Source: Bacillus gobiensis (lineage in GTDB: Bacteria > Bacillota > Bacilli > Bacillales > Bacillaceae). Taken from it: a DNA stretch of 64,000 bases. Both the position numbers and the translations under genes were made by a program. Below the pieces are notes generated by a model. The model was not told the DNA's origin. It searched no databases and saw nothing but the letters and a program-made list of their open reading frames with translations. Every line of letters begins with the position of its first letter. The first letter of the stretch is position 1. The stretch covers positions 62,190 to 126,189 of the forward strand of contig NZ_CP012600.1 in the NCBI RefSeq assembly GCF_001278705.1, in the 5' to 3' direction. Shown here in pieces: positions 34,536 through 43,598 of the stretch.

Positions 34536-35894
34536 ATGTATCATGCAAAAACTTTAAATGAAAAAATCCGATTATTTGTCATGATTTTATGGCCGATATT
34601 AATAACACAAATTAGCTTAAATGCGATGAATGTAATAGATACGATGATGTCAGGCCGAGCAGGTACGGATGATCTGGCGGGAGTTGCAATCGGTTCGAGC
34701 CTGTGGATGCCGATTTTGACAGGCATTAACGGGATCCTTCTTGCCGTAACGCCAATCGTTGCTCAATTGATTGGAAAAGGAATGAGCGGGAAAGTGGCAG
34801 AATCCGTCACACAAGCTTTATATTTATCCGTTTTGTTAGCGATAACCGTCTTTGTTGCAGGAGCTTTTTTTCTAGATCCAATTCTAACTGCGATGAGCCT
34901 TGATCCTGAAGTGCAATATGTAGCTAAGCACTATTTAATAGGAATTTCTATCGGTCTTATTCCGCTATTTGCCGCCAATGTACTTCGGTATTTTTTTGAT
35001 GCTCAAGGCTATACGAGAATTACGATGATCATCATGCTGTTCGCTGTGCCTTTTAATTTCGTGCTGAATTATCTGCTGATTTTTGGTTCCTTTGGCTTTC
35101 CGAAGCTTGGCGGTATCGGCGCGGGATACGCAACGGCGCTCACTTACTGGCTGATCTTTTTCATCAGTGTATTTATGACATTTAAAGTGGGCGAAATGAG
35201 CAAGCATCGGCTCTTCTTACAATGGTATAAGCCTGATTTAACAGCATGGAAGGAGCAGCTAGCAATAGGCGTTCCTATGGGTCTTTCCATATTTTTTGAA
35301 GCAAGTATCTTTTCGGGAGTTACTTTGCTGATGGGAACGATGTTTAATACGGTCACGATAGCCGCCCACCAAGCAGCAATAAGCTTTACTTCTTTGTTAT
35401 TTATGCTGCCGTTAAGCATTTCCATGGCGCTGACGATCCTAGTAGCATTTGAAGTGGGTGCAGGACGATTTCATGATGCAAAGCAGTACAGCAAGATCGG
35501 TGTTCTGGGAGCTATCGGAATTCTCGGCTGTTGTTCAGTAGGTCTTTTTTTCTTCAGAGAACAAATCGCTTATTTATATACAGATAACCCGCAAGTCGTT
35601 GAACTAACGATGGCGTTTTTCTTATTCGCCATTTTGTATCAGCTTTCAGATGCTGCCCAAGCCTCTTTGCAGGGTGTGCTTCGCGGGTACAAAGATGTGA
35701 AAGTCCCGTTTATCGTCGCACTTGTTTCCTACTGGGCGATCGGCATCCCATCCGGATATGCGCTCGCTACTTTAACCGCACTCGGTCCATACGGCTTTTG
35801 GCTGGGCATTACAATAGGACTTACTTGTGCATCAATCGGCTTTTATATTCGGTTAGTTTCTATTGAAAGAAAACAACTAACGCCTGCGTACTAG
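34536..35894 (+). CDS. MATE-family exporter (NorM-like)
   Basis: Drug or metabolite exporter with 12 predicted helices. NorM-type features: MNVIDTMMSGRAGTDDLAGV near the start, NGILLAVTPIVAQLIGKGMS, and DAAQASLQGVLRGYKDVKVP in the second half. ATG 34536 is chosen with GGGGAG 7 bases upstream; ATG 34521 overlaps that site. 452 aa. Only distantly similar to the MATE protein at 14729, so not a recent duplicate. No regulator is adjacent. Confidence 0.9.
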   Translation: MYHAKTLNEKIRLFVMILWPILITQISLNAMNVIDTMMSGRAGTDDLAGVAIGSSLWMPILTGINGILLAVTPIVAQLIGKGMSGKVAESVTQALYLSVLLAITVFVAGAFFLDPILTAMSLDPEVQYVAKHYLIGISIGLIPLFAANVLRYFFDAQGYTRITMIIMLFAVPFNFVLNYLLIFGSFGFPKLGGIGAGYATALTYWLIFFISVFMTFKVGEMSKHRLFLQWYKPDLTAWKEQLAIGVPMGLSIFFEASIFSGVTLLMGTMFNTVTIAAHQAAISFTSLLFMLPLSISMALTILVAFEVGAGRFHDAKQYSKIGVLGAIGILGCCSVGLFFFREQIAYLYTDNPQVVELTMAFFLFAILYQLSDAAQASLQGVLRGYKDVKVPFIVALVSYWAIGIPSGYALATLTALGPYGFWLGITIGLTCASIGFYIRLVSIERKQLTPAY

Positions 35895-35995
35895 GAATAT
35901 TCTTTAGATCTTTTCTTGAAAAATTGAGCGAATGCTAGATGCTATTCTTGTTATAATGGGTATTATGCGGACAAAGATGATTAAGGAGATTAGAA

Positions 35996-37165
35996 ATGAC
36001 CGACAATAAAGAAATTCACGTTATCGTAGCAACAGGTGAGTGGAGCAACGACGCTTTGAAATATAGAAGACACAGATTAGCAGAATTTCTTGCTGAAAAA
36101 GACAACACAGCTGAAGTGATCTGGGTATGCCCGACTTCAAGCCCTCATTCGAATAAGTTTCATTCGTATTCCGACAAGATTAAGCAGTATTTTGTAGCTG
36201 ATATATCATCGAACCGGATGCTTAGGTTCGCCAGATATTTCGATATTTTTTATAAAAACAAATTGGATGAACTCATTCGGTATGTAAACAATCAAGATGC
36301 TAAGAAATATTTGTGGCACACCTTCCCTGGGTTTCCGCTCTTGCAAACGATCATTTCTTGGGATCGTGTGACTTACGACTGCAGTGATTTGTGGGCCATA
36401 CAAATGGGCGGCAAAAAGAATCTTATCAACCAATTTCGGCAAAAAAGCATTTCATCTGCTGAAAATCGAATAATTGCTGGTGCCGACAACATCTTTTGTA
36501 CATCTGATTTTTTATATGAAAAAGTAAAGGGAAATCAATCGCTGAATGAAAAAACACAAGTCACAGCGTTAGAAAACGGGGTTGAATTTGAGGCATTTTC
36601 AAAAGGCGAAGAGTGGTCAGAAGAAGCATCACCAGGTAAAGCTTCGGGCCCTGTACTAGGCTTCATTGGGGGTATTAAGCCAAAACTGGATTTTGAACTT
36701 CTTAACCGGGTGATGTCGGAGAAGGAAGATTGGAAGCTGCTGTTGGTGGGTCCGGATGCAACGAATAATAGCCCATCTTTTCAACAGCTGCTAACGAATA
36801 AAAATGTGAATTGGGTAGGAGAGGTACCTCCGGCTGAAGTACCTGAATATATGGACAAGCTGGATATCGGCATCTTGCCCTATAAATCATCAGAATATAA
36901 TAAGGCCGTATTTCCGCTCAAATTATTTGAGTTTTTAGCAGCAGGAAAGCCTGTTGTCGGAATGAATCTGCCGTCTACTAAAAAATATAGCCAGCCTATG
37001 ATTTACGAATATATCGATGATTCGGACGAGCAATTTGTGAAAGCGTGTGAAACCCTGTTTAAAGATTCTTTGCCTTTTACAAAAGAACGTGTTGAGTTGG
37101 CACAGAAACACGATTGGCAGGAAATATTTAAAACGATGTATAGGAAGGCTGTAGAATCGAAATAA
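35996..37165 (+). CDS. tuaH: Glycosyltransferase, TuaH-like (GT-B fold)
   Basis: Cytoplasmic glycosyltransferase resembling TuaH of teichuronic acid synthesis (start EIHVIVATGEWSNDALKYRRH; VIWVCPTSS). The C-terminal GT1/GT4 donor-binding half has LGFIGGIKPKLDFELL, WKLLLVGPDA and VFPLKLFEFLAAGKPVVGM (E-x7-E-like region). 389 aa. ATG with AAGGAGATTAG upstream. No other tua genes are nearby, so the gene is an orphan here and may act on another cell-surface polymer. TuaH assignment is from memory of the B. subtilis protein. Confidence 0.75.
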   Translation: MTDNKEIHVIVATGEWSNDALKYRRHRLAEFLAEKDNTAEVIWVCPTSSPHSNKFHSYSDKIKQYFVADISSNRMLRFARYFDIFYKNKLDELIRYVNNQDAKKYLWHTFPGFPLLQTIISWDRVTYDCSDLWAIQMGGKKNLINQFRQKSISSAENRIIAGADNIFCTSDFLYEKVKGNQSLNEKTQVTALENGVEFEAFSKGEEWSEEASPGKASGPVLGFIGGIKPKLDFELLNRVMSEKEDWKLLLVGPDATNNSPSFQQLLTNKNVNWVGEVPPAEVPEYMDKLDIGILPYKSSEYNKAVFPLKLFEFLAAGKPVVGMNLPSTKKYSQPMIYEYIDDSDEQFVKACETLFKDSLPFTKERVELAQKHDWQEIFKTMYRKAVESK

Positions 37166-37173
37166 CAAAAGAA

Positions 37174-37209
37174 GAAACAGCATTCATTTTAGGATGCTGT
37201 TTCGTTTTT
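37174..37209 (+). terminator. Terminator of the TuaH-like gene
   Basis: GAAACAGCAT and ATGCTGTTTC form a perfect 10-bp stem, followed by G and TTTTT. Confidence 0.85.
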
Positions 37210-37340
37210 GCTTGTATACTATGTCAGATCGTACAACGAAATATTGGTAATACTGTAGAAAATCATACTATCATTATTCAGCTTTTTGATTTATGTGTTA
37301 GTCTGCACGGGCGTTTCTTAAGATAGCTTATAGCCAAATA

Positions 37341-37811
37341 TTACTCTTCAGCAAGCTCCTTCATTTGATAAAATAGCTTTTTATTATTAAAATCTTCAGA
37401 AGTAATTCCTAGACTGTCACATGCCATTTGGATATGATCGAGCCATTGTGCATCGTTACATTCTATTGCTTCTTCACATTCTTTTTCGATGTAAGGAGTA
37501 CTTATCTGCTTTCCAATGCTCCTAAAAATCTCAATGGCTCCTAATGCTCCCGGCCAATTTATATCTTGCAATAACTGTGCCAGTTTTGGTAAGGCCTTTT
37601 TATTTCTTGGATGTCCTATTTCATTTAATATGAATACTCCATTTTCCCAACATTCTTTTCCATACTTAGGGATTATCATATCAACTTTATCAGGTGGAAG
37701 CTGTGAAAGAACGGAAATGGCTTCCTTTTGGGTTTCTTTTGGTAGCGACCAATTTAAATTAAATACAAAATAAATGATCTCTTCATCTTCGAGGTTAATA
37801 TAGTCTGTCAT
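37341..37811 (-). CDS. DUF5071-like HEAT-repeat protein
   Basis: A 156-residue cytoplasmic protein that fits DUF5071: LNWSLPKETQKEAISVLSQL, ENGVFILNEIGHPRNKKALP, LAQLLQDINWPGALGAIEIF. The helical-pair pattern suggests short HEAT-like repeats used for protein binding. ATG with AAGGAGAAT upstream. Function unknown. Confidence 0.75.
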   Translation of the reverse strand: MTDYINLEDEEIIYFVFNLNWSLPKETQKEAISVLSQLPPDKVDMIIPKYGKECWENGVFILNEIGHPRNKKALPKLAQLLQDINWPGALGAIEIFRSIGKQISTPYIEKECEEAIECNDAQWLDHIQMACDSLGITSEDFNNKKLFYQMKELAEE

Positions 37812-37897
37812 AAATATTCTCCTTAATTTTTTGAAGATACTGAAATAGCTTGTATTATCTTTGTGAATTTGTGTGGTTTCTCATTTGCAACTTGCGT

Positions 37898-37958
37898 AGT
37901 ATAAGTGCCTCATTCAGGATATATGTGCTACTCCACCCAGTATATGTGCTTCTGCCCT
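37898..37958. repeat. Three short direct repeats in an intergenic gap
   Basis: Three approximate copies of AGTATATGTGCT (read as AGTATAAGTGCC, AGGATATATGTGCT and AGTATATGTGCT) spaced by about 20 bases, between two reverse genes. Purpose unknown. Confidence 0.55.
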
Positions 37959-37975
37959 TTATCTCTGCCTCTTCT

Positions 37976-38347
37976 TCAGCTTAGGGTATTCATCTTTTCT
38001 TTCTTTTCAGCTTCATTCAAGTATTCATAAAATCCGATTAAATTACCCCATGGATCAGAAAATGTCCCCCATTTAACTGGGACGCCTTCTCTAGTGTAAA
38101 TTTCAAATGGTTCGATGTTACATTCTTTCACCATTCTCTCTCGTTCTACTTCGATGTCATCAACACCTAAACGAATCGGTCCGTTTCCTTCTGTCGGTGT
38201 TCCTTCAGCGACCTGCAGCCAGCATCTGGGTATGATTTCCCACTCCACAAATCCGGCGTGAGGGAGAAAATCGGGCTCTCTTTTCAATAAGGTTCTATAC
38301 CATTTTTGTCCATCTTCTATATGTAAAACGCGTACTTGAACCGTCAT
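37976..38347 (-). CDS. VOC-family protein (glyoxalase/bleomycin-resistance type)
   Basis: A 123-residue VOC protein (IEDGQKWYRTLLKREPDFLP, PIRLGVDDIEVERERM, WGTFSDPWGNLIGFYEYLNE with the late metal Glu in GFYE). The N-terminal half is short. The ribosome site before ATG 38347 is weak, and the gene follows the VOC gene at 38371 by 23 bp, so it may depend on coupled translation. Substrate unknown. Confidence 0.75.
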   Translation of the reverse strand: MTVQVRVLHIEDGQKWYRTLLKREPDFLPHAGFVEWEIIPRCWLQVAEGTPTEGNGPIRLGVDDIEVERERMVKECNIEPFEIYTREGVPVKWGTFSDPWGNLIGFYEYLNEAEKKEKMNTLS

Positions 38348-38370
38348 ATCTTAGATCATAAAAGAACTCC

Positions 38371-38730
38371 TCAGTTAAATTGTAAATACTCTAGTACATT
38401 TCCGAAAGGATCTTGAAAGCTAATCAATTTGCCAGGCGGACAATCCTTTGGTTCTTCAATAATAAAAGTAACGCCATGTTCTTTTAGATGCCTAACGGTG
38501 TCAAAAATATCGTCTGTTTTTAAAGCTAAAACGACTCCCGAAGTGCGCATTTCCGGTCTAAGCTCAGCTTCTTCTGTTTCTTCCAGCACAATCGGCAGCT
38601 CACCGTGAACAAGTGTAACAATTTTTTCACCATAGTGCTTGTCAACATGAAAACCTAAAACATTCGTGTAAAAATCGATTGCTAGTTGAATATTTGGAAC
38701 ATAAATTCCGATAACACATACTTGACTCAT
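38371..38730 (-). CDS. VOC-family protein (glyoxalase-like)
   Basis: A 119-residue VOC module: VCVIGIYVPNIQLAIDFYTN, LGFHVDKHYGE, ending ISFQDPFGNVLEYLQFN with the metal Glu in LEYLQ. ATG with AAAGGAGGAAG upstream. First gene of a two-gene reverse operon with another VOC gene. The reaction cannot be told; roles include glyoxalase, dioxygenase and thiol-transfer resistance. Confidence 0.82.
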   Translation of the reverse strand: MSQVCVIGIYVPNIQLAIDFYTNVLGFHVDKHYGEKIVTLVHGELPIVLEETEEAELRPEMRTSGVVLALKTDDIFDTVRHLKEHGVTFIIEEPKDCPPGKLISFQDPFGNVLEYLQFN

Positions 38731-38839
38731 TAATCTTCCTCCTTTTACTTTGGTTCATTTCATTATAAAACTTAGTAATGCCGAAATTTTCTTCTAGTTT
38801 GCTGTGTTAAAGCCTGGTGCAATAGCATAGGGAGATTGA

Positions 38840-39409
38840 TTAATATGGGAGGATCACAGGGATGCCGCTCGGAATGTCTGAAAACATACATTTTCGTTTA
38901 CTGCTATTCAATGCCGTTCCTAAAATGGGAATTTGATCGGGGATCGGGCGGGGAAAAAGGCCGGCAAAGATAAGGCCGTTAAATGATTGCTCCGTTTTTA
39001 TGCTGCAATTGATAAATGGTGCTGTTTTGCGATTAGGAAGGATCGGCGGAAGAGCTTGGCTTTTGTATCGATTCATAAGGTTTGCCAAAAAAGCGGTATC
39101 CGATTGAAATTTTCTCGGGGAGAGACCGACATATTTTTTAAATCTGGAGGAAAATGAGCCCTGACTCCTTAAACCGGCAGAATGAAGCACTTTAACCAGA
39201 GAGGATCGCTTCATTAATTCTTCTTTGCTTGCCTCAATTCGAATCGCGGATAAATAATGGCGGGGAGAAATACCAGTAGTATCTTTAAACAGCCTTGTAA
39301 AATGATAAGTGCTGTAGCCGACGTGTTTTGCGACTTCTTCAATTGTTATTTGCGTATTTTTATGTTCCCTCATAAAGTGGATCGCTTTCGTAACAATGAG
39401 TTGATTCAA
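38840..39409 (-). CDS. AraC-family regulator with shortened C-terminal domain
   Basis: N-terminal AraC helix-turn-helix pair (ITIEEVAKHVGYSTYHFTRL, then SAGLRSQGSFSSRFKKYVGL), followed by a domain starting FNGLIFAGLFPRPIPDQIPI. In relatives I recall, this domain continues for about 90 residues and ends in a PTDPPILL-like stretch. Here it breaks after DIPSG and ends IPVILPY, as if an internal piece were deleted. TTG 39409 with GAAGGGG is preferred to GTG 39418, which overlaps that site. 189 aa. Possibly non-functional in ligand sensing. Confidence 0.7.
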   Translation of the reverse strand: MNQLIVTKAIHFMREHKNTQITIEEVAKHVGYSTYHFTRLFKDTTGISPRHYLSAIRIEASKEELMKRSSLVKVLHSAGLRSQGSFSSRFKKYVGLSPRKFQSDTAFLANLMNRYKSQALPPILPNRKTAPFINCSIKTEQSFNGLIFAGLFPRPIPDQIPILGTALNSSKRKCMFSDIPSGIPVILPY

Positions 39410-39592
39410 GTTATTCACCCCTTCAGCATTTTATTAATTCTTTAGCGCAACATTGCTGTATTCGAGAAGAATCATAAGAAATCCTTTTTAATAAATTGAA
39501 AATATTGGTTGTAACGTGCGCTATGATTTATTCATTTTCATTTTGCAAGAAAGTGTGACTTTGTTCAAAATATTTCATCCATAATATCATCT

Positions 39593-39625
39593 ATTTTAAC
39601 ATACATACAGTTTGTATGTTAAAAT
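39593..39625. promoter_or_regulatory. Palindromic operator candidate, probably for the TetR regulator
   Basis: ATTTTAACATAC and GTATGTTAAAAT are perfect 12-base arms around a 9-base centre, 34 bp before the VOC start. A promoter-like TTGTTC (39561) and TATCAT (39585), 18 bases apart, places transcription start within it. The operon's last gene encodes a TetR regulator, so autorepression is inferred. Confidence 0.65.
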
Positions 39626-39658
39626 AAAAACAACTTATAACGAAAGGTGAGAGTTCCA

Positions 39659-40111
39659 TTGATACCAAACAGTTTTTACCCAGTTATTTTAACTGACCAG
39701 GTTTCTTTTAGCTCCAATTTTTATATCGACTATTTTGGCTTTGAGCCTGTTTTTGAAGCTGACTGGTATGTGAGTTTAAAAATGACTCGAGGCAAAGTGC
39801 CTTACGAATTGGCTCTGTTGGACTCATCACACTCCACTCTTCCCGATGGCTTCAAAAAGACAGTGAGAGGTTTGATTCTTAATATTGAAGTGGACGATGT
39901 GGATACGGAATATAAAAGACTTATATTAAAAGAAAAGCTCCCTCTCCAGCTTGATATTCGGGATGAAGATTTTGGACAGCGTCATTTTATTACATCTGAT
40001 CCTAACGGTGTCTTGATTGATATAATAAAAATCATCCCGCCATCAGTGGAACTAAGCAGTCAATATCATGAGAATGTATGGGTTAATGATGGGAAAGGTG
40101 CAAATGGATGA
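39659..40111 (+). CDS. VOC-family protein
   Basis: A 150-residue glyoxalase-like protein ([14 protein letters not shown] at the start, [39 protein letters not shown]). TTG 39659 is preferred because CGAAAGGTGA lies 8 bases upstream, and it gives the usual [10 protein letters not shown] beginning; GTG 39647 overlaps that site. It overlaps the AlkC-like gene by 4 bp and is first of a three-gene operon ending in a TetR regulator. Confidence 0.8.
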   Translation: MIPNSFYPVILTDQVSFSSNFYIDYFGFEPVFEADWYVSLKMTRGKVPYELALLDSSHSTLPDGFKKTVRGLILNIEVDDVDTEYKRLILKEKLPLQLDIRDEDFGQRHFITSDPNGVLIDIIKIIPPSVELSSQYHENVWVNDGKGANG

Positions 40112-40884
40112 CATATGTACCTTTGAAAAACTACTTTGGAGTCGAATTGGCTCACCGTCTCTCTGCTTTGATTGAACCATTCTATCCAGAATTTCCTGGT
40201 GAAGCATTTGCAGCCTCGGTTGCAAAAAAAGTGGAACCTCTAGAGTTAAAGGCCAGAGTCGCGGTTATTACTGAAGAGTTAAATAAAGCTCTTCCTTTTC
40301 ATTATTCGGAATCCTTGAAAATTTTACTGAATATTATTGGCCCGGAAAATAAAACAGAGAAGGGTATGTTTACAGACGGATATTTTCTTATGCCTATTGC
40401 CCATTTTGTAGAAAAATATGGGCTGCAGGATTTCGAAGTTTCGATGAATGCCCTATATGAGATCACAAAACGACATACATCCGAATATGCTATACGTCCT
40501 TATTTGATTAACCATGTGGATGACTGTATAAGAATTTTGAGCACTTGGTCGAAGGATGAAAACTTTCATATTCGAAGACTAGTCAGCGAGGGAACACGTC
40601 CTATTCTTCCTTGGGCAAAACGAATAGATGCTATCAAAGGAGACCCTGCAAATAATTTTGTCTTGCTGGAGCCTTTGCTGGATGACTCTTCACTCTATGT
40701 GAGAAAATCGGTGGCCAATCATTTAAATGATTTAACGAAAGACTATAAGGAAATGACGATCGAGTGGATTCGTGATCGCTTGGAATACGGAGGGGAATAT
40801 ATCTCATGGATCGCACGCCACGCATTAAGATCACAGGCCAAAGCAGGGGATAATGAAGTGCTTGAATTATTGAAAAATCTATAA
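40108..40884 (+). CDS. AlkC-like DNA alkylation repair protein (HEAT repeats)
   Basis: Resembles AlkC/AlkD-type DNA glycosylases, HEAT-repeat proteins removing alkylated bases. Characteristic blocks: [40 protein letters not shown], and [20 protein letters not shown]. 258 aa, somewhat shorter than many AlkC proteins. It starts at ATGA overlapping the VOC stop, so it is translationally coupled. Together with a VOC enzyme and TetR regulator it may form a small chemical-stress operon (inference). Confidence 0.82.
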   Translation: MTYVPLKNYFGVELAHRLSALIEPFYPEFPGEAFAASVAKKVEPLELKARVAVITEELNKALPFHYSESLKILLNIIGPENKTEKGMFTDGYFLMPIAHFVEKYGLQDFEVSMNALYEITKRHTSEYAIRPYLINHVDDCIRILSTWSKDENFHIRRLVSEGTRPILPWAKRIDAIKGDPANNFVLLEPLLDDSSLYVRKSVANHLNDLTKDYKEMTIEWIRDRLEYGGEYISWIARHALRSQAKAGDNEVLELLKNL

Positions 40885-40912
40885 GGGAACATGGATTGGA
40901 GTAAAATTGATC

Positions 40913-41497
40913 ATGAAAAAAAAGCAGGAAGAAACAAATGAAACGATTCGCAAGCTAATTGATATAGCAAGAAATTATTTCACAGAACGCGGGTATGCGG
41001 AAACAGCCCTAAAGGATATTGTAGATGAGGCCAGATTGACACGTGGAGCACTCTATCACCATTTCGAAAATAAAAAAGGACTTTTTCATGTTGTACTAGA
41101 GTCCGTACAAATAGAAATTGCACAACGAATTGAAGCTGAAGCAAGCAAGAGCGATGACTTATGGGAACAACTTCTTCTTGGGTGCCGTGCTTTTGTTACG
41201 GCTGCAGTAGAACCCCGAAACAAGCGGATTTTGCTTATAGACGGTCCTGCAGTGATCGGCCAAGAGGTTTGGCGCAAGATGGATGAGCAAAACTCCATGA
41301 GGCATTTGCGTGAACAGCTTCATTTCTTGAATCAGCAAGGATATCTAAAACCGGTATCGATAGATGCAATGACTCATGTTGTCTCAGGCGCTCTGAATGA
41401 ATCGGCTCTCTGGATTGCAGAAAATCCCGAAGATGGGGAATCACTAGAGCAAACGATGACAGCCATTTCCTTATTATTAAATGGTTTTAAACGCTAA
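40913..41497 (+). CDS. TetR-family transcriptional repressor
   Basis: N-terminal TetR helix-turn-helix (IRKLIDIARNYFTERGYAET, KDIVDEARLTRGALYHHFEN) and an all-helical ligand domain (FVTAAVEPRNKRILLIDGPA, ESALWIAENPEDGESLEQ). 194 aa. ATG 40913 or TTG 40907 could start it; GGAG at 40898 fits both. Third gene of the VOC-AlkC operon, and the probable binder of the palindrome at 39593-39625. Confidence 0.88.
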   Translation: MKKKQEETNETIRKLIDIARNYFTERGYAETALKDIVDEARLTRGALYHHFENKKGLFHVVLESVQIEIAQRIEAEASKSDDLWEQLLLGCRAFVTAAVEPRNKRILLIDGPAVIGQEVWRKMDEQNSMRHLREQLHFLNQQGYLKPVSIDAMTHVVSGALNESALWIAENPEDGESLEQTMTAISLLLNGFKR

Positions 41498-41517
41498 GAA
41501 AATCCGTTTATGCAGAA

Positions 41518-41548
41518 TGGGCGCATCCTTAGCTAATAAGAGCGCCCA
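41518..41548. terminator. Possible terminator between tetR-like gene and pepF
   Basis: TGGGCGC and GCGCCCA arms with a 17-base loop, between convergent genes. The T-tract is poor. Confidence 0.5.
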
Positions 41549-41591
41549 ATTCTTATTCCGAATAAACATTATTGGAATAGTTTTTAACTTC

Positions 41592-43409
41592 TTAATCTTG
41601 ATACAGCTCCTCCAATTCATCCACCAGCGATCCGACATAAGCGACTGCTTGTTTAATTGGTTCTGGCGTGGACATGTCTACTCCTGCATGCTTTAATAAA
41701 TCGTTTGGCTTCTTGGTTCCGCCTGCTTTTAATACGTCTATCCACTTGTCGACCACTGGCTGGCCTTCTTCTTTAATCTTTTGGGAGACAAGAGTCGACG
41801 CGGTTAGCCCGGCAGAGTAGGTGTATGGATAAAGTCCCATGTAGTAATGCGGCTGGCGCATCCAAGTCAGGCTCGCACCTTCATCCAATGCAACGGCATC
41901 ACCCCAGAATTCCTTCAACACATCGCCTTTTACTTTGCTTAGCGTGACAGCAGTTAAAGGTGTCCCTTCTTCAGCCAAATTGTACACTTCGCGCTGGTAG
42001 ACACCTTCCAAAAGATGAGTGACAAAGTTGTGATAATAGGTTCCCATGAGCTGATTGATGACCCAGCGTTTCATCTTCTTGTCATCTGTTTTCGCGAAAA
42101 GGTGCTGAGCGAGAAGCATTTCGTTCATGGTTGACGGCGATTCAATAAAATAAAGAGACGGGCGGGTATTCATAAAACGCTGATGCTTATTCGCGAAATA
42201 GAAATGACCGGCATGTCCAAGCTCATGGGCCAAGGTAAAGGCGTCTCTCATGGAATTTGTCCACGTAATTAAAATATATGGGTGGACACCGTAAGGGCTT
42301 GAGCAAAAAGCTCCAGTTGATTTACCGACATTGTCCGCTTGATCGACCCATCTTTCTGTTAATGCGGTTTTCATGACGTCCGCATATTCAGGTCCCATCA
42401 CCTGGAGAGCTTCAAGGATGACTTCACTTGCTTCCTCAAATGAGGTTTTCGGACTGAAATCATGGTCTAACGGCACCTTAAGGTCGCAAAACTTCATTTC
42501 ATCAAGACCTAACACTCGTTTCTTTAACTGGGCAAACCGTCGCATATGCGGAGCAAGTTCTTTGTAAATCACATCCAATTGGTTATTGTACATGTCAATA
42601 GTGACTTTTTGCGGATGAAGCAGCATTTGGATGACAGAATCATAGCTTCGCAAGCGGGACGTGGTTACCTGTTTTTTTACTTCCGTCTCATAGGCAGCGG
42701 CAAAGGTATTTTTGTATTGCTCAAGGGTTTGAACAAAGGAATCATAAGCTTTCCGGCGTACCTTTGTATCCGGAGAAAATTCGTATCTGCCTTCATATAA
42801 TGCAAATGAATTGGACAGCTCGTTCCCATCATCATCAGTGATTGGCGCAAACTGCATATCCGCAAGCTTCGCCGTCTGATAAACCTTGTATGGAGCGCTG
42901 TGAACTTCTCCTAAGGCGGCTAACGCTTCTTCGGTTTCAGCGGAAAGGGTATACGGCTTTTGTTCTAAAATTTCTTCTAACGTTTTGCGAAAAGGTTCTA
43001 AACCCTCTTCATCTTTTATGTATGCTTCAATGGTGCCGTCTGGAAGTGAAAGAATTTCAGTCTTAATAAACGATAGCCCCGCATTCACTTTTGCGCTTAT
43101 CGAAGCGATTCGTGATGCATTGGCTTGATTGACGGGGTCTGTGCTGTCTCCAGATTGGAGCAGTGAGGCATAAGTCGCAGCTTTTACAAATGATAGATAC
43201 AGATTTTCTTCCTCAATTAAACACTCATATAAACGCTTTGAACCCTCATGAAAAGTTCCTTTATATTTCGATACGACAGAAATTGCGCTTTCTATCGCTT
43301 TCAGGTCTTCTTCCCAGGCTTCGATTGAAGGATATAAATCGTTTAAGTTCCATGTCAATTCTTCTGGCACTTCAGAACGGACAAATCGTTTTTCAAATGT
43401 TTTTTCCAT
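41592..43409 (-). CDS. pepF: Oligoendopeptidase F
   Basis: Cytoplasmic zinc metallopeptidase of family M3B cutting short peptides. Zinc motif DAFTLAHELGHAGHFYF (HExxH near residue 390) with downstream Glu in FIESPSTMNEMLL. The N-terminal part has the typical RSEVPEELTWNLNDLYPSIE. 605 aa is normal. ATG 43409 is chosen because GGGAGGG precedes it at 7 bases; the adjacent ATG 43412 is also possible. Single reverse gene. Confidence 0.93.
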   Translation of the reverse strand: MEKTFEKRFVRSEVPEELTWNLNDLYPSIEAWEEDLKAIESAISVVSKYKGTFHEGSKRLYECLIEEENLYLSFVKAATYASLLQSGDSTDPVNQANASRIASISAKVNAGLSFIKTEILSLPDGTIEAYIKDEEGLEPFRKTLEEILEQKPYTLSAETEEALAALGEVHSAPYKVYQTAKLADMQFAPITDDDGNELSNSFALYEGRYEFSPDTKVRRKAYDSFVQTLEQYKNTFAAAYETEVKKQVTTSRLRSYDSVIQMLLHPQKVTIDMYNNQLDVIYKELAPHMRRFAQLKKRVLGLDEMKFCDLKVPLDHDFSPKTSFEEASEVILEALQVMGPEYADVMKTALTERWVDQADNVGKSTGAFCSSPYGVHPYILITWTNSMRDAFTLAHELGHAGHFYFANKHQRFMNTRPSLYFIESPSTMNEMLLAQHLFAKTDDKKMKRWVINQLMGTYYHNFVTHLLEGVYQREVYNLAEEGTPLTAVTLSKVKGDVLKEFWGDAVALDEGASLTWMRQPHYYMGLYPYTYSAGLTASTLVSQKIKEEGQPVVDKWIDVLKAGGTKKPNDLLKHAGVDMSTPEPIKQAVAYVGSLVDELEELYQD

Positions 43410-43513
43410 CATGTACCCTCCCACATAAAAAATTTCGTGTTTCTAAATAGTATATCGGAATCTTTATCCAGAAGGAAGAGTATTCGAAATCTCAAGTCAA
43501 TTGGAAATAAATG

Positions 43514-43542
43514 TTGACATTCAAATAATAATTTTTTATAGT
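43514..43542 (+). promoter_or_regulatory. Promoter of the MarR-MMPL operon
   Basis: TTGACA (43514-43519) and TATAGT (43537-43542) with a 17-base spacer, an almost consensus SigA promoter, ending 56 bp before the marR start. Confidence 0.85.
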
Positions 43543-43550
43543 TAAAGATA

Positions 43551-43577
43551 TTAATTGTTAAACAGTTTAACTATTAA
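43551..43577. promoter_or_regulatory. Operator candidate of the MarR regulator
   Basis: GTTAAAC-A-GTTTAAC (43557-43571) is a perfect palindrome, extended to 27 bp (TTAATT...TATTAA) with one mismatch. It lies directly at the predicted transcription start, where a bound MarR protein would block transcription. Confidence 0.7.
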
Positions 43578-43598
43578 ACAAGAGAAGGAGTTTCCCTT

